This document shows, one piece after another, positions 1 to 7,967 of a DNA stretch of 64,000 nucleotides (within the stretch, counting starts at the first letter, position 1; every line of letters starts with the position of its first letter). The notes beneath the pieces were generated by a model. The model searched no databases. It worked only from the letters and a program-made list of their open reading frames with translations, and had not been told where the DNA came from. Source of the DNA: Azospirillum rugosum. GTDB taxonomy: Bacteria; Pseudomonadota; Alphaproteobacteria; Azospirillales; Azospirillaceae. A program made the translations under genes and the position numbers. Location of the stretch: the NCBI RefSeq assembly GCF_017876155.1, contig NZ_JAGINP010000014.1:157028-221027 (forward strand), read 5' to 3'.

Positions 1-599
1 CCAATGGAGATGGGGGCGGCCTGGACGCCATCATCATCAACGCGTCCGGCTGCGGCACGGCCGTGAAGGACTATGGGCACGTCTTCCGCGAGGATCGGGA
101 GTATGCGGTCAAGGCGATGCGCGTCGCCGCCATCGCCCGCGACGTGACGGAGTTCCTGGCGGAACTCGGCCTGACCGAGCCAGTGGTGGAGACAGGGCAG
201 GCCATCGCCTACCACTCCGCCTGCTCCATGCAGCACGGCCAGCGCATCAAGGACCCGCCGCGCAACCTGCTGCGCGCCGCCGGCTTCCAAATCCGCGAGG
301 TGCCGGAGGGGCACATCTGCTGCGGCTCCGCCGGCACCTACAACATGCTCCAGCCGGAGATCGCGGTGCAGCTGCGCGACCGCAAGGTCCGCAACATCGA
401 GGCCACGAAGGCCGACGCCATCGCCGCCGGCAACCTGGGCTGCATCACCCAGATCGGCACGGGCACGGATTTGCCAATCGTCCACACCGTGGAGCTTCTG
501 GACTGGGCGACCGGCGGCCCGATGCCCGACGCGCTGAAGGGCAACCCGGCCTTCACCGTGGCGCGGTCGCCTACGGGCACGGCGCGGGCGGCGGAGTAG
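1..599 (+). CDS. glcF: Glycolate oxidase iron-sulfur subunit GlcF (C-terminal part)
   Basis: The gene enters from the left edge; the reading frame is open from base 3. GlcF is the Fe-S subunit of membrane-associated glycolate oxidase (GlcDEF), which oxidises glycolate to glyoxylate. The visible 199 residues are the end of the second CCG cysteine-rich domain. ASGCGT is followed by VKDYGH, then CSMQHGQRI and HICCGSAGTYNMLQP, the family's typical cysteine motifs. The usual N-terminal 4Fe-4S ferredoxin part lies outside the window, so its integrity cannot be judged. In related genomes glcF ends a glcDEF operon; pcs begins 77 bases downstream in the same direction. Family assignment is firm; the gene is incomplete only because the window cuts it. 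Confidence 0.93.
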   Translation, partial: NGDGGGLDAIIINASGCGTAVKDYGHVFREDREYAVKAMRVAAIARDVTEFLAELGLTEPVVETGQAIAYHSACSMQHGQRIKDPPRNLLRAAGFQIREVPEGHICCGSAGTYNMLQPEIAVQLRDRKVRNIEATKADAIAAGNLGCITQIGTGTDLPIVHTVELLDWATGGPMPDALKGNPAFTVARSPTGTARAAE

Positions 600-676
600 G
601 GGCTTCCTCCGCCGGACGGGTTTGATTCTCGGCTTGGAACCGCTAGGGTGACGCTGACGGAACAACGGGGCACCCG

Positions 677-1444
677 GTGGACAACAGGGTGAGCAGCAGG
701 TTGAGCAGCGGTTACAAGGACGAGGTCTACCCGAACGGCGGTTACGGCATCCTGCGCCGCCTGTCCGCCTGGGGCGTGCACGCCTTCACGGCGAGCGGCG
801 TGGTGCTGGGGCTGCTGGCGCTTCTCGCCGCGGTGGACGGCGACGCGAAGCTCTGCCTGGGCTGGCTCGGGCTGGCGCTGGTGGTGGACGGGGTGGACGG
901 CACGCTGGCCCGCCGCGCCTCGGTGAAGGAGGTTCTGCCGGGCATCGACGGCTCGGTGCTGGACCTCGTCATCGACTATTTGACCTACGTGGTCGTGCCG
1001 GCGGTGCTGATGTACCGGTTCGGACTGTTCCCGACCGGGCTGGGCGTGCCGCTCGCCGCCTGGATCCTGATGACGTCGCTCTACTGCTTCTCCAACACCG
1101 GGATGAAGAGCGGCGACAACTATTTCGTCGGCTTCCCGGCGATCTGGAACGTGGTGGCGCTCTATCTCTGGACGCTGGATCTCAATCCCTGGATCAACAC
1201 CGCCGTGGTGGTGGCGCTGGGCCTGCTGACCTTCACGACGGTGAAGTTCCTGCACCCCTTCCGCGTCCGCCGCTGGATGCGCGTGAACCTGGTGGTCAGC
1301 ACGGCATGGCTGGCCTCCAGCGCCGCGCTGGTGGCGCTTCACCCGGCCCGGCCGGACGCGGTGTGGGTGATCTGGCTGGCCAGCAGCGCCTACTACGCCG
1401 CCATTTGCGCGTGGCGGACGCTGCGCGGGCCGGTTGAGGCGTAA
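677..1444 (+). CDS. pcs: Phosphatidylcholine synthase
   Basis: Condenses CDP-diacylglycerol with choline to give phosphatidylcholine in the inner membrane, a pathway typical of plant-associated alphaproteobacteria. The 255-residue product has the CDP-alcohol phosphotransferase signature: DGVDGTLARR (D-x2-D-G-x2-A-R), then GSVLDLVID, supplying the G-x3-D-x3-D half. Several hydrophobic segments follow. Length fits Pcs (about 240-260 residues). The start is a GTG at 677; no ATG precedes the conserved N-terminus YKDEVYPNGGYG. It stands alone between glcF and a convergent lipoprotein gene. Confidence 0.93.
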   Translation: MDNRVSSRLSSGYKDEVYPNGGYGILRRLSAWGVHAFTASGVVLGLLALLAAVDGDAKLCLGWLGLALVVDGVDGTLARRASVKEVLPGIDGSVLDLVIDYLTYVVVPAVLMYRFGLFPTGLGVPLAAWILMTSLYCFSNTGMKSGDNYFVGFPAIWNVVALYLWTLDLNPWINTAVVVALGLLTFTTVKFLHPFRVRRWMRVNLVVSTAWLASSAALVALHPARPDAVWVIWLASSAYYAAICAWRTLRGPVEA

Positions 1445-1454
1445 CGGTCGGTCG

Positions 1455-1736
1455 TTACGGCTTTTCCGCTTCCTTGATGTCCTGCTTGGCGTCGCGGGCC
1501 TTCTGCTGGATGGCCTCGCCGGCGTTCTGAAGCATCTGGCCGGCCTTGGCGGTGGCGTCCTTCGCCGCCTCCCCGGCGCGGTCGGCGGTCTGGTCCACCG
1601 TGCGCCCGATCTCCTGCCCGGTCTTTTCCGCCGACTGCTGGTCGTCGCACCCCGCCACCAGCGGCATCGTCAGCAGCGAGAGGGCCAGCGCGGCCGTGCG
1701 GATCGTGGGGGTGCGGATCGCGTGACGTCGAGCCAT
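1455..1736 (-). CDS. Small lipoprotein with helical repeats
   Basis: A 93-residue product with a lipoprotein signal peptide: basic start MARRH, hydrophobic stretch AALALSLL and lipobox LVAGC, predicting lipidation at Cys29. The mature part is charged and alanine-rich, with recurrent patterns (DQTADRAGEAAKDATAKAG) that should form an amphipathic helix resembling apolipoprotein/LEA-like repeats. Such proteins are common envelope stress or structural lipoproteins, but no specific function can be assigned. It converges on pcs with only 10 bases between the two stop codons. Confidence 0.75.
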   Translation of the reverse strand: MARRHAIRTPTIRTAALALSLLTMPLVAGCDDQQSAEKTGQEIGRTVDQTADRAGEAAKDATAKAGQMLQNAGEAIQQKARDAKQDIKEAEKP

Positions 1737-1803
1737 GAAACCTGTCTCCGTGGTTATCCCGTAGAGAGGTAACGGCCCAACGGGGCGTTGGTGCCCGTGA
1801 TTC

Positions 1804-2157
1804 TTACAGGGCGATGGTCGTGCGGATCTCGTCGTAATCGGCGCGCAGGCCGCCGTCGTCGGTCCGGTTGATCAACCCGGCCGCCGTCAGCGTCTCCACA
1901 TCCTCATGCACCCGCTTGTAATCCCGGCTCAGCGCGCGGGCCAGTTCGGCGATGCTCGCGGCCGGATTGCGGTGCAGGTGGCGGAGCAGTTCCAGGCGCT
2001 TGCCCGAGAGCGCCTTGGAAAGCCCTTCCCAGCTTTCGAAGGACAGGTGGTTTTCCTGAACCTCCTCACCCCGTTCGGCGCGATGCCACGCCGAGGCGAC
2101 GCGGGCCGCCATGGCGTCGAAGCTCTCGCCAACGTGGATCGTCAGGTCGCCGCTCAT
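1804..2157 (-). CDS. Winged-HTH regulator, HVO_A0114/antitoxin-like
   Basis: Encodes 117 residues. The C-terminal two thirds form a MarR/ArsR-like winged helix: LELLRHLHRNPAASIAELAR, then DYKRVHEDVETLTAAGLI, a pattern seen in HVO_A0114-type regulators that often act as antitoxins. The N-terminus (DLTIHVGESFDAMAARV) is the family's typical lead-in. The ATG at 2157 was chosen because GAGGAG lies just upstream, although the frame stays open further. No toxin gene lies beside it: the 338 bases upstream hold only a palindromic repeat and a terminator. Role as a DNA-binding repressor is inferred. Confidence 0.75.
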   Translation of the reverse strand: MSGDLTIHVGESFDAMAARVASAWHRAERGEEVQENHLSFESWEGLSKALSGKRLELLRHLHRNPAASIAELARALSRDYKRVHEDVETLTAAGLINRTDDGGLRADYDEIRTTIAL

Positions 2158-2255
2158 ATCGGTTCTCCTCGGACACGCCTTTATATCATCAAGCGCCACC
2201 AAGAAAAGGCGGAGCAATCGCTTGAATGCGACGCGCGGGGGGTGCAGGCAAGAAT

Positions 2256-2390
2256 CGACACGGATGACACGGATCGACATCGGATTACACGGAACCGTCC
2301 GGTTCAACGCGTTCCATAGCGATGCAGCGGGCTCCTCGGACACGGCTTGATCCGTGTGATCCGTGCCAAAATCTGTGTCATCCGTGTTCT
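2256..2390. repeat. Imperfect palindrome with CACGGAT-type units
   Basis: The left arm contains repeated ACACGGATGACACGGAT-like units and the right arm their complements (GATCCGTGTGATCCGTG, TGTCATCCGTG). The two arms could fold into a long hairpin around about 2320. It fills most of the space between the regulator gene and the next terminator and shows no coding capacity. Confidence 0.7.
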
Positions 2391-2434
2391 TTGTTGCCAC
2401 CAAGGGCGCGGCCCAGCCCTCAAGCGATCACCTC

Positions 2435-2470
2435 AAAAGAAAAGGCCCTCCTCCCGATCGGAGGAGGGCC
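2435..2470 (-). terminator. Intrinsic terminator of the acyl-CoA dehydrogenase gene
   Basis: GGCCCTCCTCC pairs with GGAGGAGGGCC around a five-base loop (CGATC; positions 2444-2470). Read on the minus strand, the stem is followed by TTTTCTTTT (2435-2443). It lies about 25 bases past the stop of the gene at 2496, the classic rho-independent arrangement. Confidence 0.9.
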
Positions 2471-2495
2471 GTTCGTGACAGAAACGGTCAACCGC

Positions 2496-4295
2496 TCAGA
2501 ACTGATCCTCGCTCAGCGCCATCACCGTCCGATGGGCGGTCAGGATGGGCAGCAGCAGGCCCGGGCCCTGGGCCAGGATCTGCTCGGCGTAGAAGCGGGC
2601 GGTGACCAGCTTGGCTTCCAGGAAGGGGGCGTTGGCGCCGGGCTGGCGCAGGCCCTCCAGGGCCTTGGCGGCCGACTTGGCCAGCATCCAGCCGCCAGCG
2701 ACCGTGCCCCACAGTTTCAGGTAATTGGCGGCACCCGCGGCGGCGGCGCGCAGGTCGCCGTCGGTCTGGGTCTTCACCACCCAGGCCACCGCCTGCTCCA
2801 GCGCGTCGAGGCCGGCGGCGAGGTTGGTGCGGATCGCCTCCATGTCGTCGCCGGGGACGCTCTCCAGCTCCGCCACCGTGGCGCGCATCTCCGCGATGAA
2901 GGCGCGGGCCGACTCGCCGCCGTCGCGGCCGGTCTTGCGGAAGGTCAGGTCGTTGGCGTGGATGCCGTTGGTGCCCTCGTAGATCGGGGTGATGCGGGCG
3001 TCGCGGTAATGCTGGGCCGCCCCCGTTTCCTCGATGAAGCCCATGCCGCCGTGGATCTGCACGCCGGTGGAGGCGACGTCGCAGCCGATGTCGGTGCTCC
3101 AGGCCTTCACGATGGGCGTCAGGATGTCCACGCGGGCGGTGGCGGCGGCGCGAACCGCGGGGTCCTCGTGGTGGCGGGACACGTCCAGCTGCGTGCCGGC
3201 GTAGAGCGCCAGGGCGCGCGAGGCCTCCGTCTTGGCGCGCATGTCCAGCAGCATGCGGCGCACGTCCGGATGGCGGATGATCGGGGCCGGGGCGCCCTTA
3301 GGCTCCGCCAGATCCTTGCTCTGCACGCGGGTCTTGGCGTAGTCGCGGGCCTGCTGGTAGGCGCGCTCGGCGATCGCCACGCCCTGGATGCCGACGCCCA
3401 GGCGGGCGTTGTTCATCATGGTGAACATGTACTCGATGCCGCGGTTCTCCTGGCCGACCAGGAAGCCGACGGCGCCGCCGTTGTCGCCGAAGGCCATGAC
3501 CGCGGTGGGGCTCGCCATGATGCCCAGCTTGTGTTCCAGGCTGGCGCAGCGCAGGTCGTTGCGTTCGCCGGGCGTGCCGTCCGCCTTGGGCAGGAACTTC
3601 GGCACGATGAACAGGCTGATGCCCTTGATGCCCGGAGGGGCGTCGGGCAGGCGCGCCAGGACCAGATGGACGATGTTCTCCGTCAGGTCATGCTCGCCGT
3701 AGGTGATGAAGATCTTCTGCCCGGTGATGCGGTAGGTGCCGTCGTCGGCGCGCACCGCGCGGGTCCGCACCGCGGCGAGGTCGGAGCCCGCCTGCGGCTC
3801 CGTCAGGTTCATGGTGCCGTTCCACTCGCCGGCGATCAGCTTCGGCAGGTAGAGCGCCTTCTGTTCCTCGCTGGCGTGCTCGGTCAGCAGGTCCACCGCA
3901 CCCTGGGTCAGCAGCGGGCACAGGCCGAAGGACAGGTTGGCGGCCTGCCACATCTCGTTCACCGCGAAGGCCACCGTCCAGGGCAGGCCCTGGCCGCCGT
4001 ATTCCGGCTCGAACGGCAGGCTGCCCCAGCCGCTCTCGGTGAACTGCGAGTAGGCTTCCTTCCAGCCGGTCGGCGTGCGGACGACGCCGTTCTCCAGCCG
4101 GGAGCCTTCCTGGTCGCCGACCCGGTTCAGCGGGGCCAGCACGCCGGAGGCGAACTTGCCGGCTTCCTCCAGCACGGCGTCCACCAGATCGGGGGCGGCC
4201 GATTCGCAATTCGGCAGGGCGGCGATCGTGTCGAGGCCGACGACCTCGTTCAGGACGAAGCGCAGGTCGTCAACCGGAGCGGTGTAGGGAATCAT
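2496..4295 (-). CDS. Acyl-CoA dehydrogenase, long C-terminal type (DmdC-like)
   Basis: An FAD-dependent acyl-CoA dehydrogenase of 599 residues. It introduces a 2,3-double bond into an acyl-CoA and passes electrons to ETF. The middle domain carries NLTEPQAGSDLAAVRT; the C-terminal domain has QIHGGMGFIEE and ITPIYEGTNGIHANDL, in which the Glu after IY is the expected catalytic base. The extra N- and C-terminal segments and the length of about 600 match the subfamily containing DmdC (3-methylmercaptopropionyl-CoA dehydrogenase), so the substrate is uncertain. ATG at 4295 (MIPYTAPVDDLRFVL) begins the conserved N-terminus, with GGGAGG upstream. It is monocistronic with a strong terminator. Confidence 0.9.
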   Translation of the reverse strand: MIPYTAPVDDLRFVLNEVVGLDTIAALPNCESAAPDLVDAVLEEAGKFASGVLAPLNRVGDQEGSRLENGVVRTPTGWKEAYSQFTESGWGSLPFEPEYGGQGLPWTVAFAVNEMWQAANLSFGLCPLLTQGAVDLLTEHASEEQKALYLPKLIAGEWNGTMNLTEPQAGSDLAAVRTRAVRADDGTYRITGQKIFITYGEHDLTENIVHLVLARLPDAPPGIKGISLFIVPKFLPKADGTPGERNDLRCASLEHKLGIMASPTAVMAFGDNGGAVGFLVGQENRGIEYMFTMMNNARLGVGIQGVAIAERAYQQARDYAKTRVQSKDLAEPKGAPAPIIRHPDVRRMLLDMRAKTEASRALALYAGTQLDVSRHHEDPAVRAAATARVDILTPIVKAWSTDIGCDVASTGVQIHGGMGFIEETGAAQHYRDARITPIYEGTNGIHANDLTFRKTGRDGGESARAFIAEMRATVAELESVPGDDMEAIRTNLAAGLDALEQAVAWVVKTQTDGDLRAAAAGAANYLKLWGTVAGGWMLAKSAAKALEGLRQPGANAPFLEAKLVTARFYAEQILAQGPGLLLPILTAHRTVMALSEDQF

Positions 4296-4502
4296 GGACG
4301 GTGCGGCCTCCCGGAGCCCATTGGTACAGAACCCATTTGTGCCGCCCCCATCCATGCAGCAATGGCGCGCGGCAATGGCTTACGTTGACGTCACCATACC
4401 GTACCGAATGGTGCAATGCGAGAGGGGCTTTTGCGGCTCGGTTCGGGCGGCTGGGTTGCGGTGCAAACAGCGCGGCTGGGACGCAGGGAACGGGGGCAAA
4501 CT

Positions 4503-4518
4503 TGGCATTCCGGTTGCA
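4503..4518 (+). promoter_or_regulatory. Predicted sigma54 (RpoN) -24/-12 promoter
   Basis: TGGCATTCCGGTTGCA matches the RpoN consensus TGGCAC-N5-TTGCA, with the GG and GC elements separated by exactly ten bases. It lies 35 bases upstream of the ATG at 4553, so transcription would start near 4530. Genes of this class need an activator ATPase; no clear enhancer site was identified upstream. Confidence 0.7.
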
Positions 4519-4552
4519 AAGGATGGGCAGCACCGCTCACAGGGGGTTCCCC

Positions 4553-5581
4553 ATGACCATCACCACCGCCTTCGCCCGTCAGGCCGAAGCCGCCACCCAA
4601 GCGGCGAATCAAGCCGCGGGACAGGCCGCGAAAACCCCGCGTGGCCCGGCCAACGTGGAGGCGGCGGTGCGCAACGCCAGCGCCAAGACGGGGGTCGATT
4701 TTTCCTACCTCATGGAAAAAGCTGCCGTGGAGAGCGGGTTCCGCACGGACGTGAAGTCCTCCTCCTCCTCCGCGACGGGGCTCTACCAGTTCATCGACAG
4801 CACGTGGCTGACCACGGTGCGCGACCACGGCGCCGACCACGGGCTCGGCAAATACGCCAACGCCATCCAGACGCGCGGCGACGGTCGCCCCTACGTCACC
4901 GATCCGGCGCTCAAGCAGGAGATCCTGAACCTGCGCAAGGACCCCAACGTCTCGGCCCTGATGGCGGCGGAGTTCACGCGCGACAACAAGGAGTATCTGG
5001 AGGACCAGGTCCAGGGAAAGGTCGGCTCCACCGAGCTGTACATGGCCCATTTCCTGGGGGCCGGCGGGGCGGCGAAGTTCCTGAACGCCATGAAGGGCGA
5101 CCCCAACCGCGCCGCGAAGGAGCTGTTCCCCGACGCCGCCTCGGCCAACAAGGCCGTGTTCTTCGACAAGGAGACCGGCAAGGCCAAGTCGCTGAAGGAC
5201 ATCTACGACCGCTTCGCGTCGAAGTTCGCGGAGACCCCCTATTCCGACTTCGCCCCGGCGCAGACCGCTATGGACCGCGTGCGCAAGCAGGACATGCCGG
5301 ACGGCTTCACCACCCAGGTGCCGAGCATCCCGCAGAAGGCGCTGAACGGCACGCCGCTGTCGATCTACCACGTGCTCGCGCTGAACGCGCTGGAGACCCC
5401 GGACGAGGTGGACAGCATCAGCGGCCGGCCCGCCAACGACCGCAACAAGAGCCACCACGACAAGGACCACAAGCGCGTCCGCGACGAGCCCGTGCGCACG
5501 GAGCAGACCGACCAGACCGGCCTGGGGCTCGGCCTCGGCCTGTCGAAGGCGGTCGGGCAGGGGACCGCCGCGGCGGCTTGA
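4553..5581 (+). CDS. Lytic-transglycosylase-like protein (SLT fold)
   Basis: A 342-residue protein whose N-terminal half resembles the lysozyme-like transglycosylase fold: NASAKTGVDFSYLMEKAAVE followed by SGF, then SSATGLYQFIDSTWL, the E-S-G-F and T-G-L-Y-Q-F pattern of SLT enzymes (putative catalytic Glu in AAVESGF). The middle part (LYMAHFLGAGGAAKFL) continues the fold; the C-terminus is low-complexity and charged (NKSHHDKDHKRVRD). No signal peptide is visible, so export may use a dedicated route such as the flagellar system. The ATG at 4553 follows GGGGTT and the sigma54 promoter; the frame is open further upstream, but that part has no conserved features. Flagellar or secretion association is inference. 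Confidence 0.8.
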   Translation: MTITTAFARQAEAATQAANQAAGQAAKTPRGPANVEAAVRNASAKTGVDFSYLMEKAAVESGFRTDVKSSSSSATGLYQFIDSTWLTTVRDHGADHGLGKYANAIQTRGDGRPYVTDPALKQEILNLRKDPNVSALMAAEFTRDNKEYLEDQVQGKVGSTELYMAHFLGAGGAAKFLNAMKGDPNRAAKELFPDAASANKAVFFDKETGKAKSLKDIYDRFASKFAETPYSDFAPAQTAMDRVRKQDMPDGFTTQVPSIPQKALNGTPLSIYHVLALNALETPDEVDSISGRPANDRNKSHHDKDHKRVRDEPVRTEQTDQTGLGLGLGLSKAVGQGTAAAA

Positions 5582-5603
5582 TGACGGCGTTGGGGTGATC
5601 GCG

Positions 5604-6284
5604 TCAGGGCCGCAGGCGGGCGCAGGCCTCCCCGGCGATGTCCTCGAACACGCTCCGGTCGCCGGCCAGCAGCGCGTCGGCGGTCATGCGGCGCTGCACC
5701 TCGAAGCGCAACCCGGCGGCGCGCGCTTCCATGGCGGAGCCCCAGAAGGCCCCCGTCGCGACCGGGTGAAGGTCGAACCGCTCCCCGGGCACCCGCAGCC
5801 GCACCTCGCGCAGCACGTTCGACAGGTCGAAGTCGATGATGCAGCGCCGCCCATCGGGGCCGGTCAGGCGAATCCAGGCGTGGAAGGGGAAGGCCTCCGC
5901 CTCCTGCCGCTCCTGCGCCGGATCGGGAACGCGGACGTCGGCGCGCGCCGCCGGATAGCCGACCCAATACGGTCGTCCGTTGGGCCGTCCGCCGGGGCGA
6001 CCTGCCCGGAAGGCCACCCGCCCCAGCGCCACCTCGGCCCGCCCGAGGCCGAGCGCTTCCAGCGCCATGGCCCCGGCGAAGGCGAAATACTGGCAGCCGC
6101 CCAGCCCGTGGACCTGGACCAGTTCCCGGTGCAGCGGATGATTGGTCACCGCCGTGTGCAGGGCGCGGCGGATGCGCTCCCGCTCCGGCGGCAGCGCGCC
6201 GGGCAGCGGCGAGGCGAGCGCCGGGGCGGCGGCCTCCGCCTCCCCCAGCATCAGGCGCATCCACGCCGACATCGCCAGCAGCAT
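5604..6284 (-). CDS. Unknown protein with possible Cys-His-Asp triad
   Basis: Encodes 226 residues without a recognised family name. Candidate catalytic residues occur in the transglutaminase/papain-like order: Cys64 in LGGCQYFAFAGAMALE at a helix start, His135 in FPFHAWIRL, and Asp151 in CIIDFDL. No signal peptide is apparent. The ATG at 6284 is preferred because GAGAGGAA precedes it; a GTG at 6359 would extend the frame by 25 unconserved residues. It is convergent with the transglycosylase-like gene (22 bases between stops). The enzymatic idea is inference from residue order only. Confidence 0.6.
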   Translation of the reverse strand: MLLAMSAWMRLMLGEAEAAAPALASPLPGALPPERERIRRALHTAVTNHPLHRELVQVHGLGGCQYFAFAGAMALEALGLGRAEVALGRVAFRAGRPGGRPNGRPYWVGYPAARADVRVPDPAQERQEAEAFPFHAWIRLTGPDGRRCIIDFDLSNVLREVRLRVPGERFDLHPVATGAFWGSAMEARAAGLRFEVQRRMTADALLAGDRSVFEDIAGEACARLRP

Positions 6285-6383
6285 TCCGTGTTCCTCTCCG
6301 CGGCCCCATCCCTGGACTGAACAGGGTCGTTCCAGGAAGGTTGCGCGCGGGGAGGGCACGGCAATGCCGTGGGGGCGCCTCCC

Positions 6384-7817
6384 TTACGGCAGCATCTTGC
6401 CGGGGTTCAGCAGGCCGCGCGGGTCGAGCGCCGCCTTCATCGTGCGGAGCAGGTCGAACTCGACCGGGCTCTTGATCGCCGGCATGTCGTCCTTCTTGAA
6501 GCGGCCGACGCCGTGCTCCGCGGAGATCGAGCCGTCGAGCGTCAGGATCACCTCGTTCACCACGTGGGTGATCTCCTCCCAGCGGGCGAGGTAGGCGGCG
6601 GTGTCGGCCCCCACTGGCTGGCTGAGGTTGAAGTGGATGTTGCCGTCGCCGACATGGCCGAAGGGGGTCGGGCGGATGCCCGGGCAGGCGGCCTCCACCG
6701 CGGCCTCCGCCGTCTCGATGAACTCGGCGACACGCGAGACGGGGACGGAGACGTCGTTCTTGATGGAGCCGCCCTCGAACTTCTGCGCCTCCACGATGGC
6801 CTCGCGGATGAACCACAGCTGGTTGGCCTGCGTCTCCGACTGGGCCAGCGTGGCGTCGGTGGCGAGCCCCGCCTCGAAGGCTTCGCCCAGCGCCGCCTCG
6901 ATGCCCTCGCGGAAGGCGTCGGACTGGGTGCCGGCGGTCAGCTCGGTCAGCACGTACCAGGGCGACGGCTCCGACAGCGGGTCGATGGTGCCGGCGACAT
7001 GGCGAAGCGCGAACTCCAGGCAGCGGCGCGACATCAGCTCGAACGCCGCCACGGCGTCGCCCGACGCCTCGCGCAGGCGGGCCAGCAGCTCGATGGCCGC
7101 GGCGGGGGAGGGCACGGCGACGAAGGCCGTCTCCGCCTGGCGCGGGCGCGGGTAGAGCTTCAGCACCGCGGCGGTGACGATGCCCAGCGTGCCCTCCGCC
7201 CCGATGAACAGGTGCTTCAGGTCGTAGCCGGTGTTGTTCTTGCGCAAGGACCGCAGGCCGTTCCAGACGCGCCCGTCGGCCAGCACCACCTCCAGCCCCA
7301 GCACGAGGTCGCGCATGTTGCCGTAGCGCAGCACGTTGATGCCGCCGGCGTTGGTGGAGATCAGGCCGCCGATCTGGCAGGTGCCCTCGGCCCCCAGGCT
7401 CATGGGCAGCAGGCGGTCCTTGTCCTTGGCGGCCTCCTGCGCGGTCTTCAGCACGACGCCGGCTTCCGCCGTCATGGTGTAGTTCAGCGGGTCGATGGCG
7501 CGGATGCGGTTCATCCGCGACAGGCTGAGGACGACCTCCCGCCCCTCCTCATAGGGGATGGAGCCGCCGACGAGGCTGGTGTTGCCGCCCTGCGGGACGA
7601 TGGGGATACCGGCGTCCGCGCAAATCTTCACGACCGCCGCGACCTCCTCCGTGCTGGCCGGCCGGACCACCGCCGGGCTGTTGCCCTTGAAGCGCCCGCG
7701 CCACTCCGCGAGGTACGGGGCCATGTCCGCCGGTTCGGTGAGAAGCCCGTTGGGGCCGACGATGGCGCGGATCTGGTCGAGGGCGGCGGCGATGGAGGCG
7801 GGGGCAGCGGCGGTCAT
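6384..7817 (-). CDS. FAD-linked D-2-hydroxyacid dehydrogenase (D2HGDH/GlcD superfamily)
   Basis: A 477-residue flavoprotein of the VAO/GlcD superfamily that oxidises D-2-hydroxyacids such as D-2-hydroxyglutarate or D-lactate and feeds electrons to the respiratory chain or ETF. The FAD-binding half has PQGGNTSLVGGS and GGLISTNAGGINVLRYGNMR. The C-terminal half has GHVGDGNIHFNL, holding the metal-binding histidines, and SAEHGVGRFK. Domain order and length fit D2HGDH-like enzymes better than the GlcD subunit of glycolate oxidase. ATG at 7817 (MTAAAPASIAAALDQ) was chosen; upstream sequence belongs to a palindromic repeat. Exact substrate unknown. Confidence 0.88.
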   Translation of the reverse strand: MTAAAPASIAAALDQIRAIVGPNGLLTEPADMAPYLAEWRGRFKGNSPAVVRPASTEEVAAVVKICADAGIPIVPQGGNTSLVGGSIPYEEGREVVLSLSRMNRIRAIDPLNYTMTAEAGVVLKTAQEAAKDKDRLLPMSLGAEGTCQIGGLISTNAGGINVLRYGNMRDLVLGLEVVLADGRVWNGLRSLRKNNTGYDLKHLFIGAEGTLGIVTAAVLKLYPRPRQAETAFVAVPSPAAAIELLARLREASGDAVAAFELMSRRCLEFALRHVAGTIDPLSEPSPWYVLTELTAGTQSDAFREGIEAALGEAFEAGLATDATLAQSETQANQLWFIREAIVEAQKFEGGSIKNDVSVPVSRVAEFIETAEAAVEAACPGIRPTPFGHVGDGNIHFNLSQPVGADTAAYLARWEEITHVVNEVILTLDGSISAEHGVGRFKKDDMPAIKSPVEFDLLRTMKAALDPRGLLNPGKMLP

Positions 7818-7852
7818 GGGGCAGGGCGTCCGGGCTGGTGGGCGACATTGCC

Positions 7853-7929
7853 CCCACCCTAACCCTCCCCCGCTGGGCGGGGGAGGGGACTGCCGCAGGC
7901 TCCGCAAATCGCGACGCGGGAGGGTGGGG
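7853..7929. repeat. GC-rich palindromic intergenic repeat
   Basis: CCCTCCCCCGC pairs with GCGGGGGAGGG (7863-7887), enclosed by outer arms CCCCACCCT and AGGGTGGGG. It belongs to the family of CCCTC/GAGGG palindromes found at several intergenic places in this window. Confidence 0.75.
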
Positions 7930-7967
7930 ACGTTGGCGGATCTTCTACAATCTTGCGGGCCGGCTTT

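Noticed and set aside
2322..4388. Long plus-strand ORF (688 codons) opposite the acyl-CoA dehydrogenase
   Set aside because: Low-complexity Gly/Ala/Arg-rich product and no motif; it is the antisense shadow of a GC-rich gene with clear conserved motifs.
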